Positions 33,489-46,718 of a stretch of 64,000 nucleotides of DNA are shown in pieces (position 1 is the stretch's first letter; every line of letters begins with the position of its first letter). This DNA is from Tipula vernalis. Lineage: Eukaryota; Arthropoda; Insecta; Diptera; Tipulidae. The notes below the pieces were generated by a model. It was not told the DNA's origin. It made no database searches and saw only the letters and a program-made list of their open reading frames with translations. Position numbers and translations under genes: made by a program. The stretch covers positions 304,727,536 to 304,791,535 of the forward strand of contig OY282560.1 in the NCBI GenBank assembly GCA_958295665.1, written 5' to 3'.

Positions 33489-35748
33489 TGAAACCCGAGA
33501 AACAAACTCCAAAGTCGTCGTCTACTAATTTTTGCAGATGTCGAGTTTTTTTTCTGTAAAATCGTCGTACCGTGAATAAATAACTATAATAAGGATACAT
33601 AAATAAGAAAACCAATCATTTGCATTGGTTTATGAGATGACATTTTTTGTCTAAATTTACTTTTTATGTGTAAAGAAAACGAATTTTTGATTTGACATCT
33701 GCATTTGCGCAATTTTTTGAATGTAAATCAGTCTTTATCGGTAAATTCCTAGATAAATATGTCACTCCAATTGAAAATTTAACGTGCTGTATATTAAAAT
33801 TTCTAATCAAAGGCTATCCCACTAATGGAGCATAAAAATAATGGGCCTCTAAAATTTGCAGGCCCTAGGCACGTGCCTAGTTTGCCTACTAGTCGATAAT
33901 CGGTGTCGGTGTAACGATGAATAACAGAATATTATTAGCAAACACTTTCTAAATTCAGTTAATATCCATGCAAATAGAATAAGATTCTGAATGAGTTTTT
34001 TAGAGATAAATTGAAAAATATAGTTCAACTTGTATATCTTGGAAAGTATGTAAAATAATAAATTAAACACACAAACGATATGTGAAAATTTTACTTTTGA
34101 AGAAATAGACAAAATTTGTGGCTACCTTGCCCACTGTACATTTGATTTGTTTTTATTACGTATAGATAAATCAAGAAGCATGTCATCGCTTTATTATTGG
34201 ATCATAAACTGATTAATCACTTTTCAGAAAGTAACTTTTTTGTCGGTTTAATTTGAGTTATTTATAGTAAATTGATATTTATCTGATAATAACGTTTGCA
34301 CTTAAACGGATGGCGATAAAATGTCGCGCCTACAGATGTAATTGTGTTAGAAACGTATAAATATTTTGCGTAAAAGTAATGGTAATAACGAAGAAGAAGA
34401 TCGTTGACAAAATTTTAAAACTTTACTGTAAATTAGTTGTTATAGTCTTGTTTTAACACAACAGTAAGTTTATTATGTTATTTTGAACTTTTTTTTTTTT
34501 TTGTTTGGAACAAAAACTTAGAAAAACTATATCTTCATATTATAATAATAATAGTAATATTGTCTTCATTTTCCTTTCTTTAGTGTATATAATTTTAAGA
34601 AAATAATGTTATAATTCTTAAGCACCAAAAAAAAAAAACTTCCAAATATTTTGCACATTTTGCATATTCAATAAATTTTCCATATTGTAAAGAGTCTACT
34701 CTATGTACTTACAACAAAACGAAGAAAATGAAAACTTGGTTCTTGGTGGTGTTGTTGTTTCACCAAAGTTTTGTGGAAATGATATACTTTAGATATTATA
34801 TATAGTATATGTTTACTGTATAGAGTGAATTAAGAAATTTGTAAATTTTATATACAGATGAAGGTATATAAGAGTTTTTCTTGAAATTTTGTTTATGGTC
34901 AGGGTGCGAAGGTGGTTTTGTTTTGAAAATAAAATGTTCAGTTTGCAAGTTTTTCGAAAGAGTTATGTGCGCGGTTAATCACATATAACTACAAAACTGC
35001 ACGAATAACTTGTCAAATGTGTAACGATGGTAATTTATAGTTGTAAATTTTTTGATATAATTGCTAAGTCATCTTATAAACAATATGATAAGATATGGTA
35101 TGATATTGCGATTCAGAGGCCTTTATTTCGTGGAATTAGAAGGTATTTGCAAAAGCGTTACTTTGTGGACCTCTTAAATTGGGTGAACACCTCTGTAACG
35201 CAAAGTCGAAATCTCGGCATTCGGGCACGTTAACATTTTCTCAAAATCAACAACTGCTGCAATTATTTGCCATGGCAAAGCTTCTCGTTTGTGTTGGTGC
35301 TTTATAGATTGTGCAAATTTTACCTCTTTTAAATAACACGCAAATTAACCCTCCTCTATGTTAATATTTTGATTTGTAAATTAAGTGCCGTCGTTGCAGC
35401 GGTCTTTCTTTGGTATAAAAAAATTATATATTAAAGGTAATATTGAAGATATCAGTGTACTACCGTTTTGTTGCTGGAACTACCCTAGAATTTTCCACTT
35501 CAATTCACAAAATTCATAATCTATACATTGTTATGATATTTTTTGGTCGATTAAAAAATATTCGCATTCATAGCACTCTCTTAAATAATGCAACTCAATT
35601 CTTCAGACCGACTGTATGGTACTTGCTTGAAATTCGGAAATTTTTCTCGAAAATAAATTCGAAATTCACTGTCGATTTATTCCTAAAATGTAGAAAAATC
35701 TTTTATATTTTAAGTTATATAAAATTAGCGAAATTAGCAGAAAGATTA
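33489..35748. other. AT-rich region without a recognisable gene
   Basis: 2.3 kb of AT-rich DNA. It contains one 16-bp perfect palindrome, CTAGGCACGTGCCTAG (33865-33880), with an E-box CACGTG at its centre. Open frames at 35027-35233 and 35443-35829 have no similarity I can name and a composition typical of chance frames in AT-rich DNA. Confidence 0.55.
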
Positions 35749-36480
35749 TTAAGCTTTCTGCTTTGGCCAAAAAATACAGTTGATTTCTCCTTCTTTCAAG
35801 CTTATATTCAATTTTTCAATTTCTGGTAATTTTTTAGCTGTACCAATCATATGCCTTAGTATGTATTTCCTTTCAAGAGTAACCTCACCCAATGCGCAGA
35901 ATCTGTTAAAAATTTCTTGCTGATTTTCTAAAGTAAATTTTCCTGACAATTTATTTTGTGGCTTTTGTTTAGAGCCGGGTCCCTTATGATTATTATTAAT
36001 TGGCATTGTTTCAATATCTTGTTGTTACAGATTATCAAACTCGTACATATCTGTACCTCGGCATTGTACAATTTTCAGACGATTCCAAGACAAAGTTTCT
36101 TGGCCCATGGGGCACAAACAGGCTGAAATCTGGTGATGTTTTAGTGAAATCTGATAATTCGCTTTCCGGAACATACTCTGAACCGCTGTCTTCAAAATTA
36201 ATAATGCATCATGTGTTGCTTTAGAATATTTACCTGAAAGCCCATGTAGTTCTACATTTTCATTATTTTATAACTCTTTTGATTGTTCGTTGTCAAAAAT
36301 TGGCTTTGTAACAACCGCTTCGACATCTAGTATTGCACAAATGATACTTGAAGATAAAGAGAACAAATAGCGCACATTTGGTGATGCTAAGTTGTTTTTT
36401 TGTGATTCTCTTCCAGGTTTCCTAGATATGTTTTCAGGAAAATCATTTTTGTGAAGAAAACGATAAAAAATGTTTTATAA
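35749..36480 (-). pseudogene. Unrecognised insect-type gene fragment
   Basis: Two minus-strand pieces look like parts of one protein. The first (~36200-36050) reads GSEYVPESELSDFTKTSPDFS, a Ser/Asp/Glu-rich stretch. The second (36006-35749) starts MPINNNHKGPG and contains SGKFTLENQQEIFNRFCALGEVTLERKYILRHM. They recall a family of uncharacterised insect proteins with an acidic N-terminus followed by an F(W)xLG...R..YI block that I have seen near transposons, but I cannot name it and the usual Cys motifs are absent. It ends in frame with no conserved tail. It could also be a chance pairing. Confidence 0.35.
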
Positions 36481-36647
36481 AAAAGGGGGTTCGGAAAATT
36501 TTTTGTAATTCTAACCAATGTATCGGTAAGTTAGGTGGTTCTGCGTCTATTGGAGGGGGGGGGGGACCAAAGTTGAGTGGATTAATCTACCAGCTCCGTA
36601 ATCAGTGTACGTGCTGCCTCCTCGTGGCAACCACTGGTAACTAAGGC

Positions 36648-37029
36648 TGTTAAAGCTTAGAATAATTAATGTAAAAATAAAAAAAGGTTACCTACGTCAT
36701 AATCGGAAAAACCCCTGAATGTCGCCTATGCAGATTTTAGTTACGTTATCGACTTGGAGATTTTTTGCATTGTCTCTTGATTAACTAGAACATTGTTATG
36801 GTTTTAAAAACGGGTTTTCGATTATGACTTTTACATTTATAAACAACAATAATGAAAAAATAAGGGAGTGGTAATGAACACTTCATTTTGAGTTTTGGTT
36901 GAAGCAGCAGGTGAAAAAATTTTGGTCGTGGAAATAAAACAGTCGCGGAAATAAATTACTGTGTGTATCTTAAGACGAAATATAGAATACTGGTTGGGAA
37001 AAGATTTGTTTTTGTTTGAGTCAAAAACA
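36648..37029 (+). repeat. BEL-2 5' LTR
   Basis: 382 bp, TGTTAAAGC ... AAAAACA. It matches 60466-60847 with about five substitutions. Followed directly by the primer site. Confidence 0.95.
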
Positions 37030-37042
37030 TGGTAGCAGAGCG
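37030..37042 (+). other. BEL-2 primer binding site
   Basis: TGGTAGCAGAGCG immediately follows the LTR. This is the form of primer site commonly seen in BEL/Pao elements. The ~390-bp leader up to the gag ATG at 37436 has no other recognisable feature. Confidence 0.7.
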
Positions 37043-37435
37043 TAGTTTTCCGTTTTTACGTAATTTCGTGGTGGTTTTGTAATTAATACAAATAGTGATT
37101 ACTGATTGATTACAAAACATAGTGATACAAAACAAATTGAGTGCCGTAAAAAATATTTTAATATATAAATTAAACGCAACACCGTTATTTCAAGCACTCA
37201 ATTAATTAGTTAAAATACAAAATACAGTGCATAAACGATAAATAAAATTGAGAATCGAAAGGCGACGGGCCGTAAAGTGCGCGAATCAGTTATTACTGTT
37301 CCACAGTGCGGATAATATACGTATTTGTTGGTGTGAATTTTATCGAGTTGTTGTATGCTGTTAATTAACAATTTTCTAGAACTTGTGAATCAGTAATTCC
37401 GTTATCGTGATCAGTGCTGTTACAATTGTGTACGG

Positions 37436-40400
37436 ATGGCTGCCCGGTTAAAACAACTTCGGGCACAACGAGTTTCACTGTTATCAAAAATTCAGAGGAT
37501 TCACGTGTTCGCAGAAAATATTCCTGATGACTCAAGTTATGAAGCAGTTCAAATTCGGTTGCAAGAAGCACGGGATGCAGCTACAAAGGTAAAAGAGATT
37601 GACTTGGAGATAGTGGCCGCAAATTAAGATGAAGAATTGGATCCAACCGAATTCGAAAACAATTATTACACCATTGAAGGTAATCTAGGAAGATGGATTC
37701 GTAAGGCTACTGAGCCACAAACGCACTTTATGAACGATACAATGAATGCCACACATCAAGGTCATTATGACATTCGATTACCAAAAAAGGCGATACCTAC
37801 ATTTTCGGGAAATTAGATGGAATGGTGTACATTTTATGACCTTTTTTGTGCAAACATCCATGACAAGGTCAACCTCACGCCATCGCAAAAGTTTCAACAT
37901 TTGCGGGGCTATTTAGAAGGTGAAGCTAGCCAGTTAGTGAAACATCTCCGAATTACTGATGCGAACTATTTTGAAGCTGTTGACAAAATTCGTAATCGAT
38001 ATAGCCGCAAGAGGCAAATCGTTAATTCATATATTGGGACCTTCCTGGAGCAGCGTCCAATTCAAACGGTATCTGCTGCAAGTATTCGCAAAATTCTAGA
38101 TACTTCAGATGAAATTTTACGCGGTTTAAAAGCTATTGGATCAGCCGCTGAACAACGTGACCCTTGGATCACAAGATTAATATTGAATTTGCTTGATTCG
38201 GAGACAAAATCCCAATGGGCTCATGAGTCGAGAGATGAGGAGTATCCATCCATAGAACTATTGTTCAAATTTCTTCAAAATCGCTGTGATGAGCTAGACG
38301 ATTTAAGATCCATAAAACCAACCAGTCGTCAGAATAATAATCGTAGGCCTACGGTTCATGGTCATGTAGCCGCAACCCAGGAAACTTGCCCATTTTGCCA
38401 AGAAGCTAGTCACAAGTTACATGAATGCAGTAAATTCATTGCAACATCTGTCAGTGAACGGCACTCGTGGATTCAGTCACAAAGAAGGTGCTTTAATTGC
38501 CTTAACATAAACCATGGGGTATTCAATTGTAAGGCTAAAAGTAGATGTAAAGATTGTACGAGAAAGCACCATAGCTTGCTACACCCAGCTAATTTAAAAG
38601 AACCATCAAGTTCGTCGGTTTCAAATCTCGCATTACCAAGCCGTGACGATAAAGATAATCAGGGAAAATCAGAACAACCAACTGAGGCTAGTTATCACGT
38701 AAGGACGATAGAAGATAAACTTTACACAATTCTCCCAACCGCAATGGTAAACATTTTGAATCAGAATGGGGAAGCAATGGGGAAGGCTCGTTTACTGCTA
38801 GATTGTGGCTCCCAGGTTTCGTTTATCTCAGAGGCATTTGCCAAAAGACATTTGATGCCTATTCGACAACAACGAATTTTAGTTCATGGTGTTGGAGAAG
38901 CGGCGGCCGGGTCTACAAAAGGTGTTGTAAAAATGGTGTTAGCAAGCACACAGTCAGCTGATAAGTTATTTGTCGAAGCCTTTGTTCTCTCGAAAATAAC
39001 AACAAAACTGCCACAGTACTCGATTAATAGGAATGAACTTCAGCATTTGATCGGTATCAACTTAGCCGACCCAGACTTCCATGAATCACGTGATGTCGAC
39101 ATATTGTTGGGGGCTGACCATTTTTTTTCCGTATTACGCGAGGGTAACATCAAGACGATTAGCAATAAAGTGATAGCGCAGAACACAGTGTTTGGTTGGG
39201 TTGTGGCAGGTCCGGCACCGGCTTTGTTTGAAACAATTTCTATGTTGGGTATGGCTGCAGTCGTTGAATCAGTGGTCGAGCGGATTGATGAGTCCTTGCG
39301 GGCATTATGGGAAGTCGAACGAGTTCCAGAGCGTTCATCACTCTCCCGCGATGAGGAAGCGTGTGAGAAAATGTATATGGAGACGACCAAGCGTAACGTA
39401 GAGGGTAGATTTGTGGTGCACCTGCCATTTAAGGGATCACCAGATGAATTAGGGAGCACTTACACTCAAGCGGTGAGACGGTTAAATGCCATGGAGAAAA
39501 GGTTTACCCGTGACAACGAATTTGCCCAATTGTATCGCCAGTTCATGACAGATTATGAGCAATTGGGTCATATGAGGGAAATCAGGCCTGAAGAATTAGG
39601 CAGAACAGCATATTATACCCCGCATCATGGAGTGCTTACACAAACAGTTGCCGGTTCAAAGAAGTTACGCGTCGTATTTGATGCATCTGTCAAAAGCACG
39701 ACTCAAAAATCATTGAACGACATATTACTTGTAGGACCTACGGTGCAGTCGTTGTTGTACTCAATTCTGTTGAGATACCGGTCATTTAGATTTGTTTTCG
39801 CTGCCGATGTGCAACAGATGTATCGACAAATTCTGGTGAGAGATGAAGATGCACAATTTCAACGAATTGTCTGGCGGGCTAGGGAAGAAGATCCAATTAA
39901 GCAGTTCACATTACGCACGGTTACTTATGGAACAGCAGCAGCACCATATTTGGCTACACGCTCAGTGAAACAATTAGCGATGGAAAATAAAACTAAATAT
40001 CCGATCGCCGCATGCAAGATAGAGCACGACGTTTATGTGGACGATTTGATGACAGGCTGCCGGTCAGTGCAGGAATTAAAAACTTTAAAGAAGGATATTG
40101 TCGACATTTTTAAGAGCTGCGGGATGGTGCTGAAAAAATGGATATCTAATTGTCCGGAATTGTTACAAGAAATTCCAACTGAAGATGTTCAATTATCGAA
40201 AAAGGAATTTAACAACGGTGATCTGGTGAAAGTGCTGGGTATGAGGTGGGATCCCAAGGATGATGTATTCACATTCACCATTAAATTGAGTATTGACGCA
40301 AAATGTACCAAACGAGCTGTACTTAGTGAAGCAAGCCGGGTATTTGATCCGCTGGGATTAATCGCTCCATGTATTATCCAAATTAAAATTTTATTGCAAG

Positions 40401-40628
40401 ATCTGTGGCGAGAGAAGCTTGACTGGGATGACCAGCTACCAGAACCACTTCGTATTCGATGGTTGAAGATGCGGGGCGAATTAGGCCAGCTGCAGTGTAT
40501 GTCAATACCAAGATGATTAAATGCAGGATCATCAGTTGAAATCCATGGGTTTTGTGACGCCAGTACTGTCGCTTACGGCGCTGCAGTTTATACTAAAACT
40601 ATCGATTGTAATGGATCTATCAATATAC
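37436..40628 (+). pseudogene. BEL-2 gag, protease, RT and RNase H start
   Basis: One frame from the ATG at 37436, with stops at 37625, 37814 and 40514. Gag: a coiled N-terminus, then DTSDEILRGLKAIG. Two or three CCHC-like knuckles lie at residues ~192-262 of the long open part (CPFCQEASHKLHEC, CFNCLNINHGVFNC, CKDCTRKHH). Protease: LLDCGSQVSFISEAF (~329). RT: YYTPHHGVL and KKLRVVFDASVKS, catalytic DVYVDDLMTGC (~738-748), then EASRVFDPLGLIAPC. After the stop at 40514, most simply a Trp codon mutated to TGA, RNase H begins (EIHGFCDAS) until Gypsy-2 interrupts at 40629. The frame continues beyond Gypsy-2 at 57465. Confidence 0.93.
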
Positions 40629-42534
40629 TGTAACATTGGTGATGTTCCGTTCAGGCGAAGAACTTACGTACGTATGGTTGATTTCGCGCCTTTCTGATAA
40701 GTTTTGTTTTGTCTTGGACGGTGGGATCTGATTCATGGGACGAGATTTGTATGCATTGGCATTTTATTTGAGTTCCCTGAATGTAGCTTTGCGGGTCAAT
40801 TATTGATTATTGGTATAATTGTTTCGGTAAAATGATAGAGGGTGATGTTAGCTTGTTTGTTTTGATTGTTGTTTTTTTATATTTCTTTCCCCTCCTACGA
40901 CAACAAGAATTGTAAATAATCGAATGCAAAATGCAATCGGTCAATCGATTGTGTCTTGTTGACGGAAGAAGGTGAAACCAACATTGCAGCAGTGAAGTGT
41001 TTTTTTTGTTCTGTTGACCAAACAAGACAAAATAAATAGTCGCCATATTAGTGGCTGTTAAATTAAATTAAATTAAAACCGAGTTAATTAGTACGGTTAA
41101 AAAAAAAAAATTAGTGATTTAAAATATCCACATACAGTTTTATGTATGTTCGATCAAATCGGGAAATAAAACTAATACGGTGTTATAACGAATATTGTCG
41201 CGGAAATAGGAAAACAGAACAGGTATATATATATTTATTTACTTGTGATTGTGTGGCGCGGGCGCGAATATATTATTTTGTGATATGAAAACCTTGTTTT
41301 GTTTTGTTATTTTTTTTAAAGAGCCCCATTTCAAGTGATAACGGAAAAGGGTGTGCGAAAATAAACCGCACAACGGGTATTTCCGCGACGTTGTTAAATT
41401 TGTTTTGTCCAAATTTGATTTGACAAATATTTAACGTCAACAAATAAAAACAAACAAGATTGTTCGGGAAAGGTCACAAGAATTTGATGCAAACCGCTAT
41501 ACCTAACAACACCATCGCATCATAGAAACAATAAAAAAGGGAAACAGATAAGTTTTTATTACGTGGTTCGACCACTACTATATTATATTATTTTTTTATT
41601 TATTTATATTAAATATAATTATATTGTTATTGTTATAAAATCCAATTGATCATTATCAATAATTCGCATTGATAAATATGCAATTCAGGTGTAGTTAAAA
41701 TAAGGACCGCGGATCCAACAAAATTTAGAAATGCTTAACTATAAGTAACTATTAATAAATAATTTTTTTTTTATTTATACATTTATACAATATATGTTAT
41801 TTATTTATATACATACAAGTTTACTTACCTATTTATCTATTATTTATGATTGTAATTCATTGTTGTTTTTTTTATTGATTCTGTGAATAATTACGTTACA
41901 ATTGTACCAAAAATCATCTGTTTGTTTATTTAATTATCTTTTTCCTCTTGAATCATGATTGCTTCTTCCAAGTTATTGTCGCGTATTTTTATATTTTTGT
42001 TCTTACACAGTGTTTAAGTTCCTAGCTTAATACAATATCATCATGTGTGAATAGTTTTAGTGTTAGTATGGACTAGCGTACATTAGTGGAATTAATATGG
42101 GGCACACTAAATATAAGTGCGTTGTGTTGCCATTGCGGAGGGTGGAGAGCACGTGGTCCGTCACCTGACCACCATAGAATACGGCTGTGATTTAATTTAG
42201 TTTCCTTTAATTTGGTTATGTCAATTTATTTACTTAATTGAAAATGTGATCTCATCTGTGATATGATATAAAATATCACCTAGTTTAACGAGGCACGTTC
42301 CATGTTTGTTTGTCCCACCTGTGTAGTCGTTAATGTGTACACTCCATCGCAGCACATCCAGTTCCTTGTAATTGGTGACAAGAACTACGCCCACCGACGT
42401 CACCTAGCCGGCAAACGTGCTGCAGTCACCGATGTGTAGAGTTACAAGGAAATTCTGTTAATGGGGCGAAAATCAACCATCTAAGTTGATACAGTATGAT
42501 TGCAACATAGTTGGAACTTAGTCGTCCCGTTACA
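40629..42534 (+). repeat. Gypsy-2 5' LTR
   Basis: 1906 bp, from TGTAACATTGG to CGTTACA. Open frames within it occur identically in the other LTR and are not credible genes. Contains AT-rich tracts (41580-42000) and a GC-richer segment near 42120-42180. Matches 55554-57460 almost perfectly. Confidence 0.95.
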
Positions 42535-42552
42535 GTGGCGCCCAAACTGGTA
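42535..42552 (+). other. Gypsy-2 primer binding site
   Basis: GTGGCGCCCAAACTGG starts at the LTR end. TGGCGCC is the start of primer sites used by many gypsy-group elements and retroviruses, complementary to a tRNA 3' end (probably Lys type). The leader from here to the gag ATG at 43414 is ~860 bp and holds no recognisable gene. Confidence 0.7.
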
Positions 42553-43413
42553 GAACCAATTGATAGTACCAGTACAGTTATTTCTTTTTTAGTATTAATT
42601 TCATCTCTTAGGAGTTTTTTTTTTTCTCTTAGGAGTGAAAAGTGGACGTTACACACATTGACGATTATTTTATTTTAGTTTCTGAATTATTATTTTATTA
42701 AATTTGTTAATTTATTAGTTATTTAGCGTTTTCGGATCATCGCGTTGTTTTCCGCTTTTGCGTTTTGATGGCAATGTTTGGATATGATCTGGAATCTCCA
42801 GGAATGCATGTTTCGTACTTCCAGCTATTTTCCGTTTTCAAAAAGAAAATGTTGGTTACTAAGGCTAACCGAGAATAATAGCATTATAAGGATGTATTGT
42901 TTTGTAAGTAGTCCTGATTAATTGAATCTTGATACATACATGCATGTTTGGTATGCTCGCAATCTATTCACTGTAGTAGTTTTGACTATATTGCTAGACT
43001 CAACGGAAGATGTGTGTACGTATTATTGCCTGTTATTTTGAACCCGTTTCAACGAGTCATGAAATCCGTCGAGATGCGTTGATACATAATTTCGTGTATC
43101 GTGACATCATGCCTGTAAGAAATTGGTTCAACCCACATTAAAACAAATATGGAACGTGAGGTGTCGTTAATAGTAGTTTCTGTTATTTATGCTACAGCCT
43201 ATTCTAAATTTATTTTGTTCAATAAAATGTATGTTAGTCCAGCTACCTTTACTAATTAAATTAATCTAAATTATTTTTGTCGTATCGTATCGTATCGCTA
43301 ATTGTTACAGACGATAATTATTTTTTTTTTGGGAAAACGATTTGTTTTTTTTGGCCAAATTATTGCAATTTAGAGTGTCAATCAAAAGTTACTAAAGTAA
43401 ATAGAAATAAAAG

Positions 43414-45357
43414 ATGGAAGTGAAATATTTAGACTGTGATGAGCTCGCTGTTGAATGCCAAGTACGAAATATATCCGGCAACATTACGAGCAAAATGATC
43501 CAATTACAAGAGATACTGGAAAAAGAAATTGCAAAAGACCTTGATCCACCTACAAGGGCTCATCCTGCAGCATTAAAATGTCCAAAACGTGAGGTCAAAC
43601 TGTGCGGCGATAAATTCAGGCATATCGAAAGCCAGCTCCAATTACTTACTGAAGAGGATGAGTTTGAAGCGGATAAAATCACAGAGTTAGTGACTAGGGT
43701 ATTACATGTTGGCGATCGACTAGGACGTATTAACAGTTCGAAAGCAATATCAGTAATCTCTGGATAAATGTTTAACACTTGCCAAAAACTCCTAAGTTAT
43801 CTACAAGATATTTGTATCAAAAAAACAGTTTCTGAAGACATGGAAAATTCATTAAAACAGGTCTTCGAGGAGTTTGCAGGGGATCCACTGACTGAAGAAA
43901 ACCAGTCCAGTGATGACACGAAGGAAGACCCTGACGAAAAATCACACCGGCCCGGAACATTACAGCAGCATAATCAACTAGCACGTTCAGCCAGCAAGGA
44001 TGAAACATCGCGGCCCGGAACTTCAACAGAATTTCATAATGTCATGCACTCAGATAAGCAAGTCACTGAGTTAACCGAAGATGAAAGGTTGGATTTAATC
44101 GCCGACAAAATTTGCAAAAAACTAGGTCTTACAGATATTCCAACATCTAAAAATCTGCGAAAACCCGTTCAAGGAACCGCTTTCGAACGAGTCAGCAATA
44201 GGCACGCAAGTAGCCCGAACTTTCAGCTACCTGGTAATTTTAACCCAATGCTACCTCCACCGTTTCACGGAACAACATCTAACCAACATACCTGGAGCAC
44301 TCTTCCAAACCCCAATGCAAGAATATCCAAGCAGTATTTGGAGATTTATAATTGGAAATTGGTGTATCACGGCGATGAAAAGGATGAACTTCTAATTGAG
44401 AGGTTTCTTTATCGAGTTCAACGCATGGCTTCGGAAAATGGTTTGACTAAAGATAGATTAGCAGCAAACTTTAGCGTGTTACTGAAGGAAAGAGCACTCA
44501 ATTGGTATTGGGAGCACCAGGAGACGTACGGAGTAGTACCTTGGGAAGATTTATGTGAAGCAATGATCGAACGATTTAAAACCAGGAGAACGGACGATGA
44601 TGTGAGACAAGCGATGGAGCGAAGAAAACAAAAATCCAGAGAACCGTTCCTTGATTTTTATCATACAATTCGAAGTATGGCGCTTTCATTATTAAGACCG
44701 ATGTTGGATAGTGAATTGATAAATTTGGTATGCCGAAATATGCGCGGAGGATTACAGGCTAAGTTTGCGGGATTCCAATTCCCAAGTACCGCGGAAATGG
44801 TGAGGCAATGCGTAATGGTTGAAGATACCTGGAATAGACTAGGGTGGACACCTGAAATTTACCATCAAGGAAGAATGCGTCAAATCAACGAGCTGGTTGT
44901 GAGCGGGGAAGATGAGGATGAAGGAGCCTTTGGGAGCAAAGAGGCTGAGCAACTAAGGCACTTCCATTCTGTGTGTGCAGTTTCAGATTCCAGGGACTTT
45001 AATACAAAATATGCAAATAAACAACCGAAACGTGATTTCCAAAGCCCACTCTCACCCAATGCTTGCTGGAACTGTTTTGCAATTGGTCATTTTTATAAAG
45101 AATGTACGGTGCCTATTAGGCATAGGTTTTGTTTTGGTTGTGGGGCTCCGGATAGATTAAAAAGCCAATGTACTCGTTGCAGGAGCTCATATGAGGGAAA
45201 CGTGATGAGGGATTTCAGAAACCCTGGGAATCTGAACTCCCGAACATACACCAGTTTAACACCCAGACGAATACAGGAAGAAGTGGCGACGAACACCGAC
45301 CCGGAACTGTACCAAGCACTCCCAAAGAGGGAAGCGAATACCAGAAAAGACCAATAA
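43414..45357 (+). pseudogene. Gypsy-2 gag, one internal stop
   Basis: Open from 43414 to 45357 in a single frame apart from the TAA at 43765-43767. The N-terminal part is charged and helical. The capsid-type (retrotransposon gag) domain lies around residues 190-340 of the second part (LEIYNWKLVYHGDEKDELL, LKERALNWYWEHQE, MIERFKTRRTDDDVRQAME). Two zinc knuckles follow near residues 432-471 (CWNCFAIGHFYKEC, CFGCGAPDRLKSQC); in the second the histidine position is not conserved. Pol overlaps the end in the -1 frame. The element's structural protein, forming the particle around its RNA. Confidence 0.88.
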
Positions 45358-46718
45358 AACAGAAACATGATCGAACCACGCAAACACTTCCAATTAAAAA
45401 ACCAAGGCAGGACCGTGCTATAAAATACTTCAAAGTTAGAAAATTAATAAAAAAAATGGTAAGTGAATCGGTCATTACAAATACCAACGATTCGAGGCCT
45501 TATGCCAATGTCCTAATCAATGGAGTGCCGTGTCGTGGCCTGTTAGACAGTGGAGCAAATGTGTCGGTGTTGGGGTCTAACGCCGCGGAGTTCCTAGAGA
45601 CCAACCAATTTAGAGTAAACACCCTACCATCAACCCTGTGGACAGCAAGCGGTCAGATGCAACGAGTTGTAGGGCATATCACGGCAGAGGTTTCATATGG
45701 CGGTAAAACAAAAACCCTTCGTATTCACATAGCACCCGGTCTAAGCCAACCACTATATTTGGGCATAGATTTTTGGCAAGTATTTGGATTAGTTCCTGCG
45801 ATGGTTAGTGAAATCGAAGACTACAAACTATCATCACCTATTGACATGACCAAACATGATCTAAATATTCGTCAACAGGCCATCCTAGCAAATGTCGTGG
45901 ATCAGTTTCCTTCGTGCGAGAAGCTGGGTTTGGGACGAACGCACCTTGTCACTCATAGAATCGATGTCGGTCAGTCACCACCAATTAAACAGAGGTACTA
46001 TGCCGTTTCGCCAGCCAAACAAGCAGACATCTATAAGGAGCTGGACAGAATGTTGGCTCTCTGCGTAATCGAAGAGAGTCAAAGTTCTTGGTCATCCCCA
46101 GTGAGCCTCGTAAATAAGGCCAATGGAAAGGTTCGGCTCTGCCTGGATGCCCGCAAGGTAAATGCGGTGACGGTGACTGATGCTTACCCCTTGCCTCTGA
46201 TCGACGGGTTGCTAAGTCGATTAGACCAAACCCGATATATCAGTACGATCGACTTAAAAGATGCCTTCTGGCAAATACCCCTAGATCAAGAGTCAAGGGA
46301 TAAGACAGCTTTCACCGTCCCGGGACGCCCACTCTACCAGTTCGTCGTCATGCCGTTTGGGTTGTGCAATGCAGCCCAAACGATGTGTCGACTTATGCAC
46401 AAGGTTATCCCTCACCAGTTGCATGACCGAGTGTTTGTTTACCTTGATGATCTCCTAGTTGCCTCGGCAACCTTCGATGATCATATTCTGTTACTCTCTG
46501 AAGTAGCGAGATTATTGCGGAATGCGAATCTCACTATAAATGTAGAAAAAAGCAAATTCATGCTCAAGGAGACAAAATATCTCGGTTATGTAATTGGTGA
46601 TGGGTGCCTTAGAGTGGATCCGTCAAAAGTCCAGGCAGTAGCCGAATACCCCGCACCTCGAACGACTCAACAGATTAGGCGATTCCTAGGGTTGACAGGT
46701 TGGTATAGAAGGTTTATA
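45230..46718 (+). pseudogene. Gypsy-2 pol part 1: protease and RT
   Basis: The pol frame is open from at least ~45230, before the gag stop, and runs through the ATG at 45456, which is probably not used. Protease GLLDSGANVSVLG (residues ~28-40 from that ATG). RT: HRIDVGQSPPIKQRYYAV, WSSPVSLVNKANGKVRLCLD, STIDLKDAFWQIPLD, VVMPFGLCNAAQTMCRL, catalytic FVYLDDLLVA (Y near residue 329), RRFLGLTGWYRRF. The frame is intact to the insertion point of the 6.9-kb DNA transposon at 46719 and resumes in register at 53594. Confidence 0.92.

Noticed and set aside
35443..35829. 128-codon open frame
   Set aside because: Phe/Ile/Lys-rich composition expected from AT-rich DNA; it overlaps a more credible minus-strand fragment and resembles no family I know.
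40807..41046. Minus-strand 79-codon frame, repeated identically at 55732-55971
   Set aside because: Both lie at the same position in the two LTRs of Gypsy-2; duplication is explained by the LTRs and the protein has no recognisable feature.
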